Source: Dickeya dianthicola NCPPB 453
Lineage (GTDB): Bacteria > Pseudomonadota > Gammaproteobacteria > Enterobacterales > Enterobacteriaceae
Reading direction: 5' to 3'
Assembly: GCF_000365305.1 (NCBI RefSeq)
Contig: NZ_CM001841.1
Coordinates: 238,193 to 302,192 of the forward strand
Length of the DNA stretch: 64,000 nt
The position numbers and the translations under genes are program-made. The first letter of the stretch is position 1. Every line of letters begins with the position of its first letter. The notes beneath the pieces were generated by a model. That model saw nothing but the letters and a program-made list of their open reading frames with translations, was not told where the DNA came from and made no database searches. This document shows positions 1-8,017 of the stretch, in pieces.

Positions 1-8
1 GCTGTACT

Positions 9-37
9 CTGTCTTTTTTGTGCCCTGTCTTTTTTGT
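9..37. repeat. Two tandem copies of a 13-bp T-rich repeat
   Basis: The 13-mer CTGTCTTTTTTGT occurs at 9-21 and again at 25-37, a period of 16 bp, in the non-coding DNA beyond the end of the aap operon. It may be a remnant of a larger repeat or mobile-element end lying outside the window. No function can be assigned. Confidence 0.5.
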
Positions 38-94
38 ACCTGTTGGCATCGATCAACGCCCGTGGTATCACGGCCCGATCAAATTCAGGGCATG

Positions 95-121
95 AAAAAG
101 GCCCGCTACAGTGAGCGGGCC
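95..121 (-). terminator. Rho-independent terminator of the aap operon
   Basis: A perfect 8-bp stem (GGCCCGCT at 100-107, AGCGGGCC at 114-121) with a 6-nt loop is followed, in the minus direction, by a run of T (A at 95-99 on the plus strand). It lies 18 bp past the stop codon of aapP and closes the operon. Confidence 0.85.
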
Positions 122-138
122 TGAGACGCTGGGTCTGA

Positions 139-900
139 TTAATGCAGTATCTGAGCCAGGAACGTCTGTGTACGTTCTGAACGCGGGCTGCTGAAGAAAA
201 TATCCGGCGGCGCCTGTTCGACGATCTCGCCCTGATCCATAAAGATCACCCGGTTGGCCACAGTACGGGCGAAGCCCATTTCATGGGTCACGCACAGCAT
301 GGTCATGCCGTCTTCCGCCAGACCCAACATGGTATCCAGCACCTCTTTCACCATCTCGGGATCCAACGCCGATGTTGGTTCGTCGAACAGCATGATTTTC
401 GGTTTCATGCACAACGAGCGGGCAATCGCGACACGCTGTTGCTGGCCGCCGGAAAGCTGACCGGGGTATTTATGGGCATGAGCGGCGATACGCACTCGTT
501 CCAGATAGTGCATCGCCAGCTCATCCGCTTCCTTTTTCGGCAGGTTGCGGACCCAGCATGGCGCCAGCGTACAGTTTTGTAGAACGGTCAGATGCGGGAA
601 CAGGTTGAAATGCTGGAACACCATGCCGACTTCTGTTCTGATTTTCTCGATATTGCGGCTATCGTGGTTAAGTTCGATGCCGTCTACCACAATACACCCC
701 TGCTGATGTTCTTCCAGATGGTTGATACAACGGATGGTGGTTGATTTACCGGAGCCTGATGGTCCGCACAGAACAATACGTTCCCCTTGTTTGACCTGCA
801 GGTTAATATTTTTCAGTACGTGGAACTGCCCATACCACTTATTCACGTTTTCCAGCGTGATCATGTAGTTGGAAGATGATGTTAACGTGTCCTGGTTCAT
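139..900 (-). CDS. aapP: Polar amino-acid ABC transporter ATP-binding protein AapP (YhdZ-type)
   Basis: A 253-residue cytoplasmic ATPase that powers amino-acid import through AapQ/AapM. It shows Walker [10 protein letters not shown] at residues 46-54, a Q-loop, the signature LSGGQQQR and Walker B IMLFDEP followed by the switch histidine (VTHEMGF). Length and motifs fit the GlnQ/HisP/AapP family. The ATG at 900 is preferred because GAGG sits 6 nt upstream; an in-frame TTG 12 nt further out has no such site. It is the last gene of aapJQMP, and its ribosome-binding site overlaps the end of aapM. Closest well-studied relatives are Rhizobium AapP and E. coli YhdZ. Substrate range is inferred from the family. 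Confidence 0.93.
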   Translation of the reverse strand: MNQDTLTSSSNYMITLENVNKWYGQFHVLKNINLQVKQGERIVLCGPSGSGKSTTIRCINHLEEHQQGCIVVDGIELNHDSRNIEKIRTEVGMVFQHFNLFPHLTVLQNCTLAPCWVRNLPKKEADELAMHYLERVRIAAHAHKYPGQLSGGQQQRVAIARSLCMKPKIMLFDEPTSALDPEMVKEVLDTMLGLAEDGMTMLCVTHEMGFARTVANRVIFMDQGEIVEQAPPDIFFSSPRSERTQTFLAQILH

Positions 901-908
901 GGGTAACC

Positions 909-2003
909 TCAATGAGACTTGTGTCCGGTATCAAAACGTTTTTCTAGGTGCTGGCTATAGCGCGACATGCTGAAACAGAAGATCCAATAGAGGATGGCGG
1001 CAAATACATAGCCTTCGGTGGACATTCCCAGCCAGGCCGGATCAACGGTCGCTTGCTGAATGCTGCTGAACAGGTCGAACAGGCCGATGATGATCACCAG
1101 GCTGGTGTCTTTGAACAGCGCGATAATGGTGTTGACCAGACCGGGTATCACCATCTTCAGCGCCTGGGGCAGAATCACCAGTCCCTGCATACGCCAGTAG
1201 CCGAGCGCTAAAGACTGGGCCGCTTCATATTGTCCCTTGGGCAACGCCTGCAGACCGCCGCGGACCACTTCCGCCACATAGGCGGACTGAAACAGAATCA
1301 CCCCGACCAGCGCGCGCAGCAGTTTGTCGATGCTGGTACCTTCGGTCAGAAACAGCGGCAGCATGACGGAGGACATGAACAGTACGGTAATCAGCGGTAT
1401 GCCGCGCCAGAATTCGATAAAGATAACGCAGAGCGCACGCAGTACCGGCATGTTGGAGCGGCGTCCCAGTGCCAGCAGGATCCCCAGCGGCAAAGCGCCG
1501 GCGATGCCGATAGCTGCGATGATAATAGTCAGCGTCAGGCCACCCCACTGGCGGGTTTCTACCTGAGTCAGGCCGCCAAAACCGCCGAACAGCAACCACC
1601 AGGCGATAAACGGATAAATTACGCACCAGATGGCGATGTAACGACCGCGGTGCGGCAGATTGCGCCAGAACATCGGTAGGATGCTGATCAGCGCCAGTAC
1701 CAGCGCGAAGTTGATACGCCAGAGCTCTTCTCGTGGGTAAAGCCCGTACATAAATTGCTCGAAACGGGCATGAATGAATACCCAGCAGGCGCCGTCGCTG
1801 GTGCAGTCCGCGCGGGTGGAGCCGACCCAGTTGGCCTTGAAAATGGCCCAGTTCAGCAGCGGCGGGATCAGAGTCCACAGCAGCCACAGGCAGGCCAGCG
1901 TCAGCACGCTGTTGGTGATGTTGGAGAACAGGTTCCGTCGCGCCCAAGTGATGGCGTGGTTAATGGGCGTCGGGTTGGATGGTGTGTGTGTCGTCATGGT
2001 CAT
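909..2003 (-). CDS. aapM: Amino-acid ABC transporter permease AapM (YhdY-type)
   Basis: A 364-residue inner-membrane permease with several hydrophobic segments. The conserved cytoplasmic loop that contacts the ATPase ([12 protein letters not shown], around residue 258) is intact. The protein is longer than typical His/Gln permeases, as known for the Aap/Bzt/YhdY type, which carries an extended N-terminal half with extra membrane segments. It should pair with AapQ in the membrane. AGGA lies just upstream of the ATG at 2003; a second ATG two codons in is possible. The gap to aapQ is 9 bp, so the two are almost certainly co-transcribed and translated together. Confidence 0.92.
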   Translation of the reverse strand: MTMTTHTPSNPTPINHAITWARRNLFSNITNSVLTLACLWLLWTLIPPLLNWAIFKANWVGSTRADCTSDGACWVFIHARFEQFMYGLYPREELWRINFALVLALISILPMFWRNLPHRGRYIAIWCVIYPFIAWWLLFGGFGGLTQVETRQWGGLTLTIIIAAIGIAGALPLGILLALGRRSNMPVLRALCVIFIEFWRGIPLITVLFMSSVMLPLFLTEGTSIDKLLRALVGVILFQSAYVAEVVRGGLQALPKGQYEAAQSLALGYWRMQGLVILPQALKMVIPGLVNTIIALFKDTSLVIIIGLFDLFSSIQQATVDPAWLGMSTEGYVFAAILYWIFCFSMSRYSQHLEKRFDTGHKSH

Positions 2004-2012
2004 CCTGTTCCT

Positions 2013-3191
2013 TTAACGCTCAATTAAGGCGATTTTCCGGTTATAGATGTTCATCAGTAATGAGATCAGCAGGCTGATAATCAGGTAGACCGACATGGTG
2101 ATGGCGATGGTTTCGATGGCTTGTCCGGTCTGGTTCAGCACCGTGCCGGCGAACAGCGACACCATATCCGGATAACCGATGGCGGCAGCCAGCGAAGAGT
2201 TTTTCACCACGTTCAGATACTGACTGGTCAATGGCGGAATAATCACGCGCAGCGCCTGCGGCAGAATCACCTTACGCAGGGTGACCGGTTTGGGCAGGCC
2301 CAGCGACAGCGCCGCTTCGTGTTGCCCATAAGAGACGGACTGGATCCCGGAGCGGATGATCTCGGCGATAAAGGAAGAGGTATACACCGACAATGCCAGC
2401 GCCAGCGCCGCCAGTTCAGGGATCAGCACCAGCCCGCCGCTGAAGTTGAATCCTTTCAGTACCGGGACATCCCAATGCAGCGCCCGGCCGAAAATCAGGT
2501 GCGATAAGCCCAGCAACGTCACGAGCACCGCCAGTAGAATTGGCCAGGACCTGCGCTGCTGACCGGTGCAGGCATGGTAGCTTTTATTGCGGCGGAAAAT
2601 CACGGCGGCGACGACCAGTGTAATGATCAGCGCCAGTATCGAAGCAAACGCCCCCGGGCCGAATTCAGCGGCCGGGATATACAATCCGCGGTTACTCAGG
2701 AAAAAGGTATCGAGCGCGTTTACCGCCTGACGTGGGCCCGGCAGGTTGCGCAGCACCGCGAAATACCAGAAGAAGATCTGCAACAGCGGCGGAATATTGC
2801 GGAATGTCTCGATGTAGATGGCGGACAATTTACGCAACAGCCAGTTGTCGGACAGACGAGCCAGACCAACGATAAATCCCAGCAGCGAGGCGCAGACAAT
2901 ACAAATAACCGAGACCAGCAGCGTGTTCAGCAGACCGACGACAAAGACGCGGGCGTAAGTATCGCCCTGCTTATAGTCGATCAGGTGCTGAACAATACCA
3001 AAGCCAGCGCTGTTATTCAGAAAAGCGAAACCAGACGTAATCCCACGCTGCGCCAGATTGGTTACGGTGTTGTGCAGCAGATAACCAACGGTCACCACGA
3101 CGATGACGACCGCCAGTATTTGATACAACCAGGCGCGCACCGCTGGATTAGTCAGTGATAAATCACCTTTCACGGTTGGGCGTTGCAGCAT
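2013..3191 (-). CDS. aapQ: Amino-acid ABC transporter permease AapQ (YhdX-type)
   Basis: A 392-residue inner-membrane permease, partner of AapM. Multiple hydrophobic helices are visible, and the EAA loop (GQHEAALSLGLP) lies near residue 291. The large size, with an insertion between the first helices and the conserved C-terminal permease domain, is typical of AapQ/BztB/YhdX. It is separated from aapJ by a 71-bp gap that contains a hairpin, an arrangement common where the binding protein must be made in excess over the membrane subunits. Confidence 0.92.
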   Translation of the reverse strand: MLQRPTVKGDLSLTNPAVRAWLYQILAVVIVVVTVGYLLHNTVTNLAQRGITSGFAFLNNSAGFGIVQHLIDYKQGDTYARVFVVGLLNTLLVSVICIVCASLLGFIVGLARLSDNWLLRKLSAIYIETFRNIPPLLQIFFWYFAVLRNLPGPRQAVNALDTFFLSNRGLYIPAAEFGPGAFASILALIITLVVAAVIFRRNKSYHACTGQQRRSWPILLAVLVTLLGLSHLIFGRALHWDVPVLKGFNFSGGLVLIPELAALALALSVYTSSFIAEIIRSGIQSVSYGQHEAALSLGLPKPVTLRKVILPQALRVIIPPLTSQYLNVVKNSSLAAAIGYPDMVSLFAGTVLNQTGQAIETIAITMSVYLIISLLISLLMNIYNRKIALIER

Positions 3192-3210
3192 GTTGGAGCC
3201 TCAGTGACAG

Positions 3211-3247
3211 ATAAAGCAAGGGCACGGCTGGTTCGCAGCACGTGCCC
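3211..3247 (-). terminator. Intercistronic hairpin between aapJ and aapQ
   Basis: A 7-bp perfect stem GGGCACG (3220-3226) / CGTGCCC (3241-3247) with a 14-nt loop lies between the two genes. In the direction of transcription it is followed by TTGCTTTAT, a weak T-tract. It probably works as a partial terminator or as an mRNA 3'-end stabiliser for aapJ. Confidence 0.55.
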
Positions 3248-3262
3248 GGTTTTATATCAGAA

Positions 3263-4294
3263 TCAGCGAACGGCCGGGGCGTACTGGATGCCGCCTTTGT
3301 TCCACAGCTCGTTCAGGCCGCGTTTGATTTTCAGCTCACTGCCCTGACCTACGTTGCGCTCAAACACTTCGCCGTAGTTGCCCACCTGTTTGACGATTTT
3401 GTACGCCCAGTCGGCCGGCAGTTTCAGGTCTTTGCCGTAGTTGCCTTCTTTGCCGAGCAGGTGCGACATGTCCGGGGTAGCCGGTTTGGCGGCCATCTGG
3501 TCGACGTTTTGAGAGGTGACGCCCATCTCTTCGGCGTTCAGCATGGCGAACAGCGTCCAGCGGACAATCGCGTACCAGTCTTCATCACCACGGCGCACCA
3601 CCGGTCCCAGCGGTTCTTTGGAGATAACTTCCGGCAGCACCACGAAGTCGGCCGGCTTGCCCAGTTTGATACGCAGGGCGTACAGCTGAGACTGGTCGGA
3701 AGCCAGCGTATCGCAGCGGCCGGAATCCAGCGCTTTGGCGCTTTCATCAGAGCGGTCGAAGGTCACCGGGGTGTATTTCATGTTGTGGGTTTTGAAGTAG
3801 TCGGCCACGTTCAGTTCGGTGTCGGTGCCGGCCTGGATACAAACGGTTGCGCCGTCCAGCTCTTTGGCGCTTTTCAGCCCGGCTTTGTTATGGGTCAGGA
3901 AGCCGATACCATCGTAGTAGGTCACGCCGGTGAACAGCAGACCCATGCTGCCGTCACGGGAGGAGGTCCAGGTGGTATTGCGGGACAGCAAATCCACTTC
4001 GCCGGACTGCAGGGCGGTGAAACGCTCTTTAGCGGTCAACGGGGTGAATTTGACTTTATTGGCATCGCCAAAAATGGCCGCAGCGACGCCACGGCAGACG
4101 TCAACGTCGATACCGGAGTATTTGCCGTTGGCATCGGCATACGAGAAACCAGGAAGCCCATCGCTGATACCGCACTGCACGAACCCTTTCTTCTGAATCG
4201 CATCCAGAGTTGCGCCTGCGTGTGCCTGGTTGATGAAGGCAAACAGTGAAGCGCTGGCGACCAGCGTGGACATAATCACTTTTTTCATAATCAT
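3263..4294 (-). CDS. aapJ: Periplasmic general L-amino-acid binding protein AapJ (YhdW-type)
   Basis: A 343-residue periplasmic solute-binding protein of the SBP_bac_3 family that delivers amino acids to AapQMP. Residues 1-26 form a signal peptide (MIMKK, a hydrophobic core, then a cut after NQAHA). The start of the mature domain (GATLDAIQKKGFVQCGI) and the internal GIDVDVCRGVAAAIFGD segment are family hallmarks. The length matches AapJ and YhdW rather than the shorter HisJ/GlnH class. It is the first gene of the operon, about 100 bp downstream of a sigma-54 promoter, so expression under nitrogen limitation is predicted. An alternative ATG lies two codons downstream. Confidence 0.93.
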   Translation of the reverse strand: MIMKKVIMSTLVASASLFAFINQAHAGATLDAIQKKGFVQCGISDGLPGFSYADANGKYSGIDVDVCRGVAAAIFGDANKVKFTPLTAKERFTALQSGEVDLLSRNTTWTSSRDGSMGLLFTGVTYYDGIGFLTHNKAGLKSAKELDGATVCIQAGTDTELNVADYFKTHNMKYTPVTFDRSDESAKALDSGRCDTLASDQSQLYALRIKLGKPADFVVLPEVISKEPLGPVVRRGDEDWYAIVRWTLFAMLNAEEMGVTSQNVDQMAAKPATPDMSHLLGKEGNYGKDLKLPADWAYKIVKQVGNYGEVFERNVGQGSELKIKRGLNELWNKGGIQYAPAVR

Positions 4295-4407
4295 CGTATG
4301 TGCCTAATGTAATAGTAATGTGCTGTTGTGTTTTGGCGCAGTCATGGCTGCACCTGCTCTGTCTGTCGGCGTTGTGTCCCGGATACGGGAGCCGTCGTTA
4401 TCAGAAA

Positions 4408-4423
4408 GCAAAAACAATGCCAG
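4408..4423 (-). promoter_or_regulatory. Sigma-54 (RpoN) promoter of aapJQMP
   Basis: Reading the minus strand, CTGGCATTGTTTTTGC matches the -24/-12 consensus TGGCAC-N5-TTGC with one mismatch. The invariant GG and GC dinucleotides are separated by exactly 10 bp. Transcription would start about 12 bp further on, near 4397, leaving a leader of roughly 100 nt before aapJ. E. coli yhdW, the orthologue, is known to be NtrC/sigma-54 dependent. Confidence 0.75.
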
Positions 4424-4518
4424 CTTGTAATCACAGTGATACAGGCAGGAAACTAAATCGCATCAGTGGCGAATCGGGATAAATCAGCAGCATGGAGGGA
4501 TAAAGAAAAGACATAGGG

Positions 4519-4565
4519 CGCACCAAAACGGCGGGATTGCTCCGCAGGCGCTCCAATTTGGTGCA
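4519..4565. promoter_or_regulatory. Two NtrC-like upstream activator boxes for aapJ
   Basis: Two boxes resemble the NtrC consensus TGCACCANNNTGGTGCA. The far one, at 4549-4565, is a near match (CGCTCCAATTTGGTGCA). The nearer one, at 4519-4535, keeps one good half (CGCACCAAAA) and a degenerate second half. Their centres are 30 bp apart, about three helical turns, and sit near -130 and -160 relative to the predicted sigma-54 start, a layout like the glnA enhancer. Confidence 0.5.
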
Positions 4566-4591
4566 GCTTACGTAAAAACCAGGAGATTAAC

Positions 4592-4750
4592 ATGCAGACG
4601 CTGCCTCAAGGAGGGCAATGGTCAACGGCGGCGCATTATTTTTGGTCGGTAACTATCTGTTTTAGTGCAGCGGGATTCTGGCCATTGCGTCATGACACTT
4701 CACGGCGGATAAAGCCAGAGGTTACGGCAAACCGGGGGCTGTCGAGGTAG
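4592..4750 (+). CDS. Possible small protein of 52 residues, unrecognised
   Basis: An ATG with a strong ribosome-binding site (AGGAG, 7 nt upstream) opens a 52-codon frame running from MQTLPQGGQW to RGLSR. It lies in the 512-bp gap between aapJ and the downstream permease gene, on the opposite strand to both, and starts about 25 bp past the NtrC-like boxes. The centre is mildly hydrophobic (HYFWSVTICFSAAGFW) and could be a short membrane segment. No family is recognised. The only support is the good ribosome-binding site and the lack of another feature here. Confidence 0.25.
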   Translation: MQTLPQGGQWSTAAHYFWSVTICFSAAGFWPLRHDTSRRIKPEVTANRGLSR

Positions 4751-4764
4751 TCAATCTGATGGGG

Positions 4765-4796
4765 ATAAAGCAGGCAGAGCCACCAGGCTAGCCTGC
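4765..4796 (-). terminator. Probable terminator after the orphan permease gene
   Basis: An interrupted stem (GCAGG...AGCC at 4770-4781, GGCT...CCTGC at 4786-4796) with a 4-nt loop is followed on the minus strand by CTTTAT. It lies just beyond the stop codon of the permease gene at 4807. Confidence 0.5.
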
Positions 4797-4806
4797 CCAT
4801 CGACTA

Positions 4807-5472
4807 TCAATGCACGGTGTGGCGCTGGTAATATTTTTCCAGCCGCGTCTGCAGCTTGCTTAGCACGGTGCTAAACAGCAGGTAGATTAGCGCGGCTTCG
4901 ATATAGAGAATTAGCGGCTCGTAGGTCACCGACACGATACGCTGTGCGGCCAGAAACATTTCCGGCACCGTGATAACGGCAGCCAGCGAGGTGTCCTTGA
5001 CCAGAGAAATAAAGGTATTCGCCAGCGGCGGCAGCGACACGAATACCGACTGCGGCACGATCACCCAGCGGATGGCCTGTGCGCCGCTCATGCCGAGCGA
5101 ATAGGCGGCGTTCCACTGCCCCCTCGGCACGGAGAGAATGGCGCCGCGCACGATTTCCGAGCTGTAAGCGCCGACGTTAAGGCTGAAACCAATCAGCGCC
5201 GCCGGGAACGCGTCCAGCGTGATGCCGGCGCTGGGCAAGCCATAGAAAATCAGGAACAGCTGGACCAGCAGCGGCGTGCCGCGAATCACCCACACATAAA
5301 AGTCGCAAATCCGCTTGAGCGGTTTCGGGCCGTACAGGCGCAACAAGGCAACCAGTACGCCTACCATCAAACCGAGGATAAAGGAAAGAATCGCGAGAGG
5401 AACGGTGAATGTCAGCCCGGCAGAAAGCAGACTCCAGAAGGAGTCTGCCATGAGTTGTAGCCATGATGGCAT
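4807..5472 (-). CDS. Amino-acid ABC transporter permease, cystine/polar amino-acid type
   Basis: A 221-residue inner-membrane permease of the His/Glu/Gln/Arg family. About five hydrophobic helices are visible, with the EAA-type loop (RGQWNAAYSLGMSG) near residue 120. The length is normal. It follows its binding-protein gene by 25 bp and is the last gene of the pair. No ATP-binding gene follows before the terminator, so the complete transporter must borrow an ATPase encoded elsewhere. Similarity is strongest by eye to TcyL/YecS permeases, but the substrate cannot be set from sequence alone. Confidence 0.88.
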   Translation of the reverse strand: MPSWLQLMADSFWSLLSAGLTFTVPLAILSFILGLMVGVLVALLRLYGPKPLKRICDFYVWVIRGTPLLVQLFLIFYGLPSAGITLDAFPAALIGFSLNVGAYSSEIVRGAILSVPRGQWNAAYSLGMSGAQAIRWVIVPQSVFVSLPPLANTFISLVKDTSLAAVITVPEMFLAAQRIVSVTYEPLILYIEAALIYLLFSTVLSKLQTRLEKYYQRHTVH

Positions 5473-5497
5473 CTAAAATAACCCCGATATCAATGCA

Positions 5498-6271
5498 TTA
5501 TTTGGAAACGTCTTGTCCAAAGTATCGCACAGAAATCGTCTTATAGGTGCCGTCTGCTTTGATTTGATCCAATGCTTTGTTCAGCGCATCCACCAGTTGC
5601 GGCTGGTTTTTGCGTACCAGAATGGCGGACGGATCGCCGCTTTCGGCGGTGGCGACCACTTTCACCTTGGCGTCTGGTTTGTGTTTTTTGAAGTCCAGGA
5701 ACGACAGGTTATCGTTCAGGGTGGCTTCAGCGCGGCCGCTCAGCACCAGTTCCAGCGACTGATTGAAGCCGTCGGTCGGCACGATTTCCGCACCGTAGCT
5801 GGTCGCCAGCTTAGAATAATTGCTGGTCAGGCTCTGGGCGGATTTGTGGCCTTTCAGATCGTTGAACGATTTGATGCTGGTGTTATCACTATGCACGATC
5901 AGTACGGATTTGGCGTCGATATACGGTTGGGTGAAGTCATACTTCACCTGACGCTCTTTGGTTACACCCACCTGGTTGATGACGGCGTCATAGCGTTTGG
6001 CGTCCACCCCAGCGATCAGCCCGTCCCAGCGGCCTTCAACGAATTCAGCTTTTACGCCCAGTTTTTCCGCCACGGCGCGGCCGACATCCACATCGAATCC
6101 GACCAGTTTGCCGGAGGCATCATGGTAAGTGTAAGGCGCATACGTGCCTTCAGTACCGAATTTAATCACCCCCGCGGCCTTGATGGCGCTGAGATCATCC
6201 TGAGCCTGTGCCAGCGCGCTGGTAACCAGTAAGGCGCCGGTAAGTAATGCTAAACGAGATGTTTTCATCAT
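5498..6271 (-). CDS. Amino-acid ABC transporter substrate-binding protein (TcyJ/FliY-like)
   Basis: A 257-residue periplasmic SBP_bac_3 protein. A signal peptide with cleavage after about residue 23 (SALAQA) precedes the mature domain. The first lobe has GTEGTYAPYTYHD and GKLVGFDVDVGRAVAEKLG; the C-terminus (ADGTYKTISVRYFGQDVSK) follows the pattern of cystine-binding FliY/TcyJ. It is encoded upstream of, and probably co-transcribed with, the permease at 4807-5472. Two adjacent ATG codons at the start are equivalent candidates. Cystine is a reasonable guess for the ligand; other polar amino acids are possible. Confidence 0.88.
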   Translation of the reverse strand: MMKTSRLALLTGALLVTSALAQAQDDLSAIKAAGVIKFGTEGTYAPYTYHDASGKLVGFDVDVGRAVAEKLGVKAEFVEGRWDGLIAGVDAKRYDAVINQVGVTKERQVKYDFTQPYIDAKSVLIVHSDNTSIKSFNDLKGHKSAQSLTSNYSKLATSYGAEIVPTDGFNQSLELVLSGRAEATLNDNLSFLDFKKHKPDAKVKVVATAESGDPSAILVRKNQPQLVDALNKALDQIKADGTYKTISVRYFGQDVSK

Positions 6272-6512
6272 AGTTCCTGCCAGATAGGTCGTTGCTGTTG
6301 TTAGTCAGAAATTCTGCGAATTTACGTGATGTCATGATTTTTGCCAAGTACATAAAGGCATGGCTTATATCTGCTATGAATATAGTGAGCGCCGGTATTT
6401 TTTACCACCGGGGACCGCGGGTTAGCGCCGCGGGAAGGCGTGATATACGGTGGTAACAAATGGTCGCCAGACTTGTTTTTTCCCGCCGTAATCTGTTGCC
6501 TGAGGAGGCGCT

Positions 6513-7655
6513 ATGAAGCTCAGACTTGCCAGTTATAACGTTGAAAACCTGTTTCACCGTACTGCTATTCTTAACCTGCCTGACCCGCAGCAAAGCAGTG
6601 AATTGCTGGAAAACGTACGCCAGTTGCAAACACTGCTGGATACCGATAAGTATGACGACGCCTTGAAAAGCCGAGTTTTTACCCTTACCAGCAATCTCCA
6701 GCCTTATATTGACCTTCGTGTCGATGGCGGCTCGCTCGGCAGTTGGAAAAGCGAGGCCGGCAAGACCGGATTCCAGATTAACAAGAGCTGCCGGGGACGA
6801 GGAGACTGGCTGGGCGAGCTGGTTTTTCGCGCCGAAGCGTTCGGCGATCAGCAGCGAAAAAATACCGGGCTGGTCATCAAGGCGCTGAATGCCGATATCC
6901 TGTGCGCGGCGGAAGTGGAAAACATGGCGGTGCTGCGTGATTTCAACCAGCAGATTCTGGCGGATAAAGCATTTGCTCAGTATGTCATGATCGACAGCCC
7001 AAATGATCCGCGCGGCATTGATGTCGCCTGCCTGACGCGCCATCGTATTACCCAACTGCGTACCCATATTTTTGACGCCAGCGCGTCGTTTACTCCGTTG
7101 TTCAGCCGCGATTGCCTGGAGGTGACGATAGATGTCGGCCTGCCGCAGCCGGTGCATGTACTGTGCAATCACTTCAAAAGTCAGAGCGGCCGTAACGATG
7201 ACGAACGCGAACGCGCGGCCAAACGGCGGCGCGCGCAGTCGGAGCGGGTTGCCGAAATTGTCCGCGGATACAATCTGCAACAGGAATATGTGGTGGTGAT
7301 GGGCGACCTGAACGAGGATGTCGCCAACCCCTGGCACAGTCTGGCGCCGCTGTTTTCCGTGCCGGATTTGCACCCGGCGATCGACCCTTCCCTGCCGGAA
7401 ACGGCGCGTTATACCTACTACTTCTCCGGCGGTAAGGCCGGGGAGCGGCTAAACCAACTGGACTATATTTTCATTTCCACGCCGTTGCATCAGGCGAAGG
7501 TCACTTGCGGCATTGAGCGGCGCGGCATCTACAACATTGACAAGATCACCGCCAAAGAGGGCGCGGAACCGGTGACGCCGTTCCCGACCGTCACCTCCTG
7601 GGATACCGCGGCTTCGGATCACGCGGCGGTATGGGTGGAAGTGGATATTACCTGA
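6513..7655 (+). CDS. Endonuclease/exonuclease/phosphatase (EEP) family protein
   Basis: A 380-residue metal-dependent hydrolase of the DNase I/EEP superfamily. Family hallmarks are in order: the N-terminal SYNVENLF strand (residues 7-14), the metal-binding glutamate in AAEVENMAV (about residue 131), NHFKSQSG, MGDLNED (about 263) and the C-terminal SDHAAVWVEV (about 367). No signal peptide is visible, so it should be cytoplasmic. TGAGGAGG lies 7 nt before the ATG. It is a single gene, divergent from the binding-protein gene. The substrate (DNA, RNA or a phosphoester) is unknown. Confidence 0.85.
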   Translation: MKLRLASYNVENLFHRTAILNLPDPQQSSELLENVRQLQTLLDTDKYDDALKSRVFTLTSNLQPYIDLRVDGGSLGSWKSEAGKTGFQINKSCRGRGDWLGELVFRAEAFGDQQRKNTGLVIKALNADILCAAEVENMAVLRDFNQQILADKAFAQYVMIDSPNDPRGIDVACLTRHRITQLRTHIFDASASFTPLFSRDCLEVTIDVGLPQPVHVLCNHFKSQSGRNDDERERAAKRRRAQSERVAEIVRGYNLQQEYVVVMGDLNEDVANPWHSLAPLFSVPDLHPAIDPSLPETARYTYYFSGGKAGERLNQLDYIFISTPLHQAKVTCGIERRGIYNIDKITAKEGAEPVTPFPTVTSWDTAASDHAAVWVEVDIT

Positions 7656-7720
7656 TCGCCTCTTTACGGCTATGATTGCGTAAGAAAAGAGAGCAGTCAT
7701 AGCCGCAGAAACCGGGGAAA

Positions 7721-7852
7721 ATGATGAGTCACAGACAAGGATTGGAAAACTACCCAGACGCGCTGCGCTGGTCGTTTGGCGATAGCCCCGAGCTGGCGGA
7801 TGAGCTGCTGGTGTTTGAAGAATTTGAGCTGGTCGAGTGCCTCAAGGCGTGA
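7721..7852 (+). pseudogene. Internally deleted ASCH-domain protein gene
   Basis: A 43-codon frame whose first 28 residues (from MMSHRQGLENYPDALRW to SPELADEL) look like the start of an ASCH-domain protein of about 130 residues. Its last 14 (VFEEFELVECLKA) look like the end of the same protein. The central RNA-binding ASCH fold of roughly 90 residues is missing although the frame stays open. The junction (GAGCTGCTG|GTG) contains GAGCTG, which is likely to occur at both deletion ends in intact relatives, so short-repeat recombination is a simple explanation. It is probably non-functional. Family assignment is from recalled homologues. Confidence 0.6.
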
Positions 7853-8009
7853 AGCAGACGTTAGATTTGGGAAAAACATCCCTAGTAGCAGCTGTTGGAA
7901 TGTGTTTGAATTTTAATATTCAATGTGGACTCCCGACTGCCTTGGCAGGCAATCGGTGTCACAATAGAATCTGATCTGGTAATATCATTTTACAGCCTTG
8001 ATTGGCGGT

Positions 8010-8017
8010 AAATTCAT
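8010..8017. repeat. Target-site duplication, left copy
   Basis: AAATTCAT, repeated exactly at 9313-9320, directly flanks the insertion sequence. Eight bases is a usual IS256-family duplication length. Confidence 0.85.

Noticed and set aside
3242-4249. 335-codon frame opposite aapJ
   Set aside because: Antisense of a signal-peptide-bearing binding protein with clear motifs.
6402-7373. 323-codon frame opposite the EEP-family gene
   Set aside because: Covers a gene with clear family motifs on the other strand; no motif or start signal of its own.
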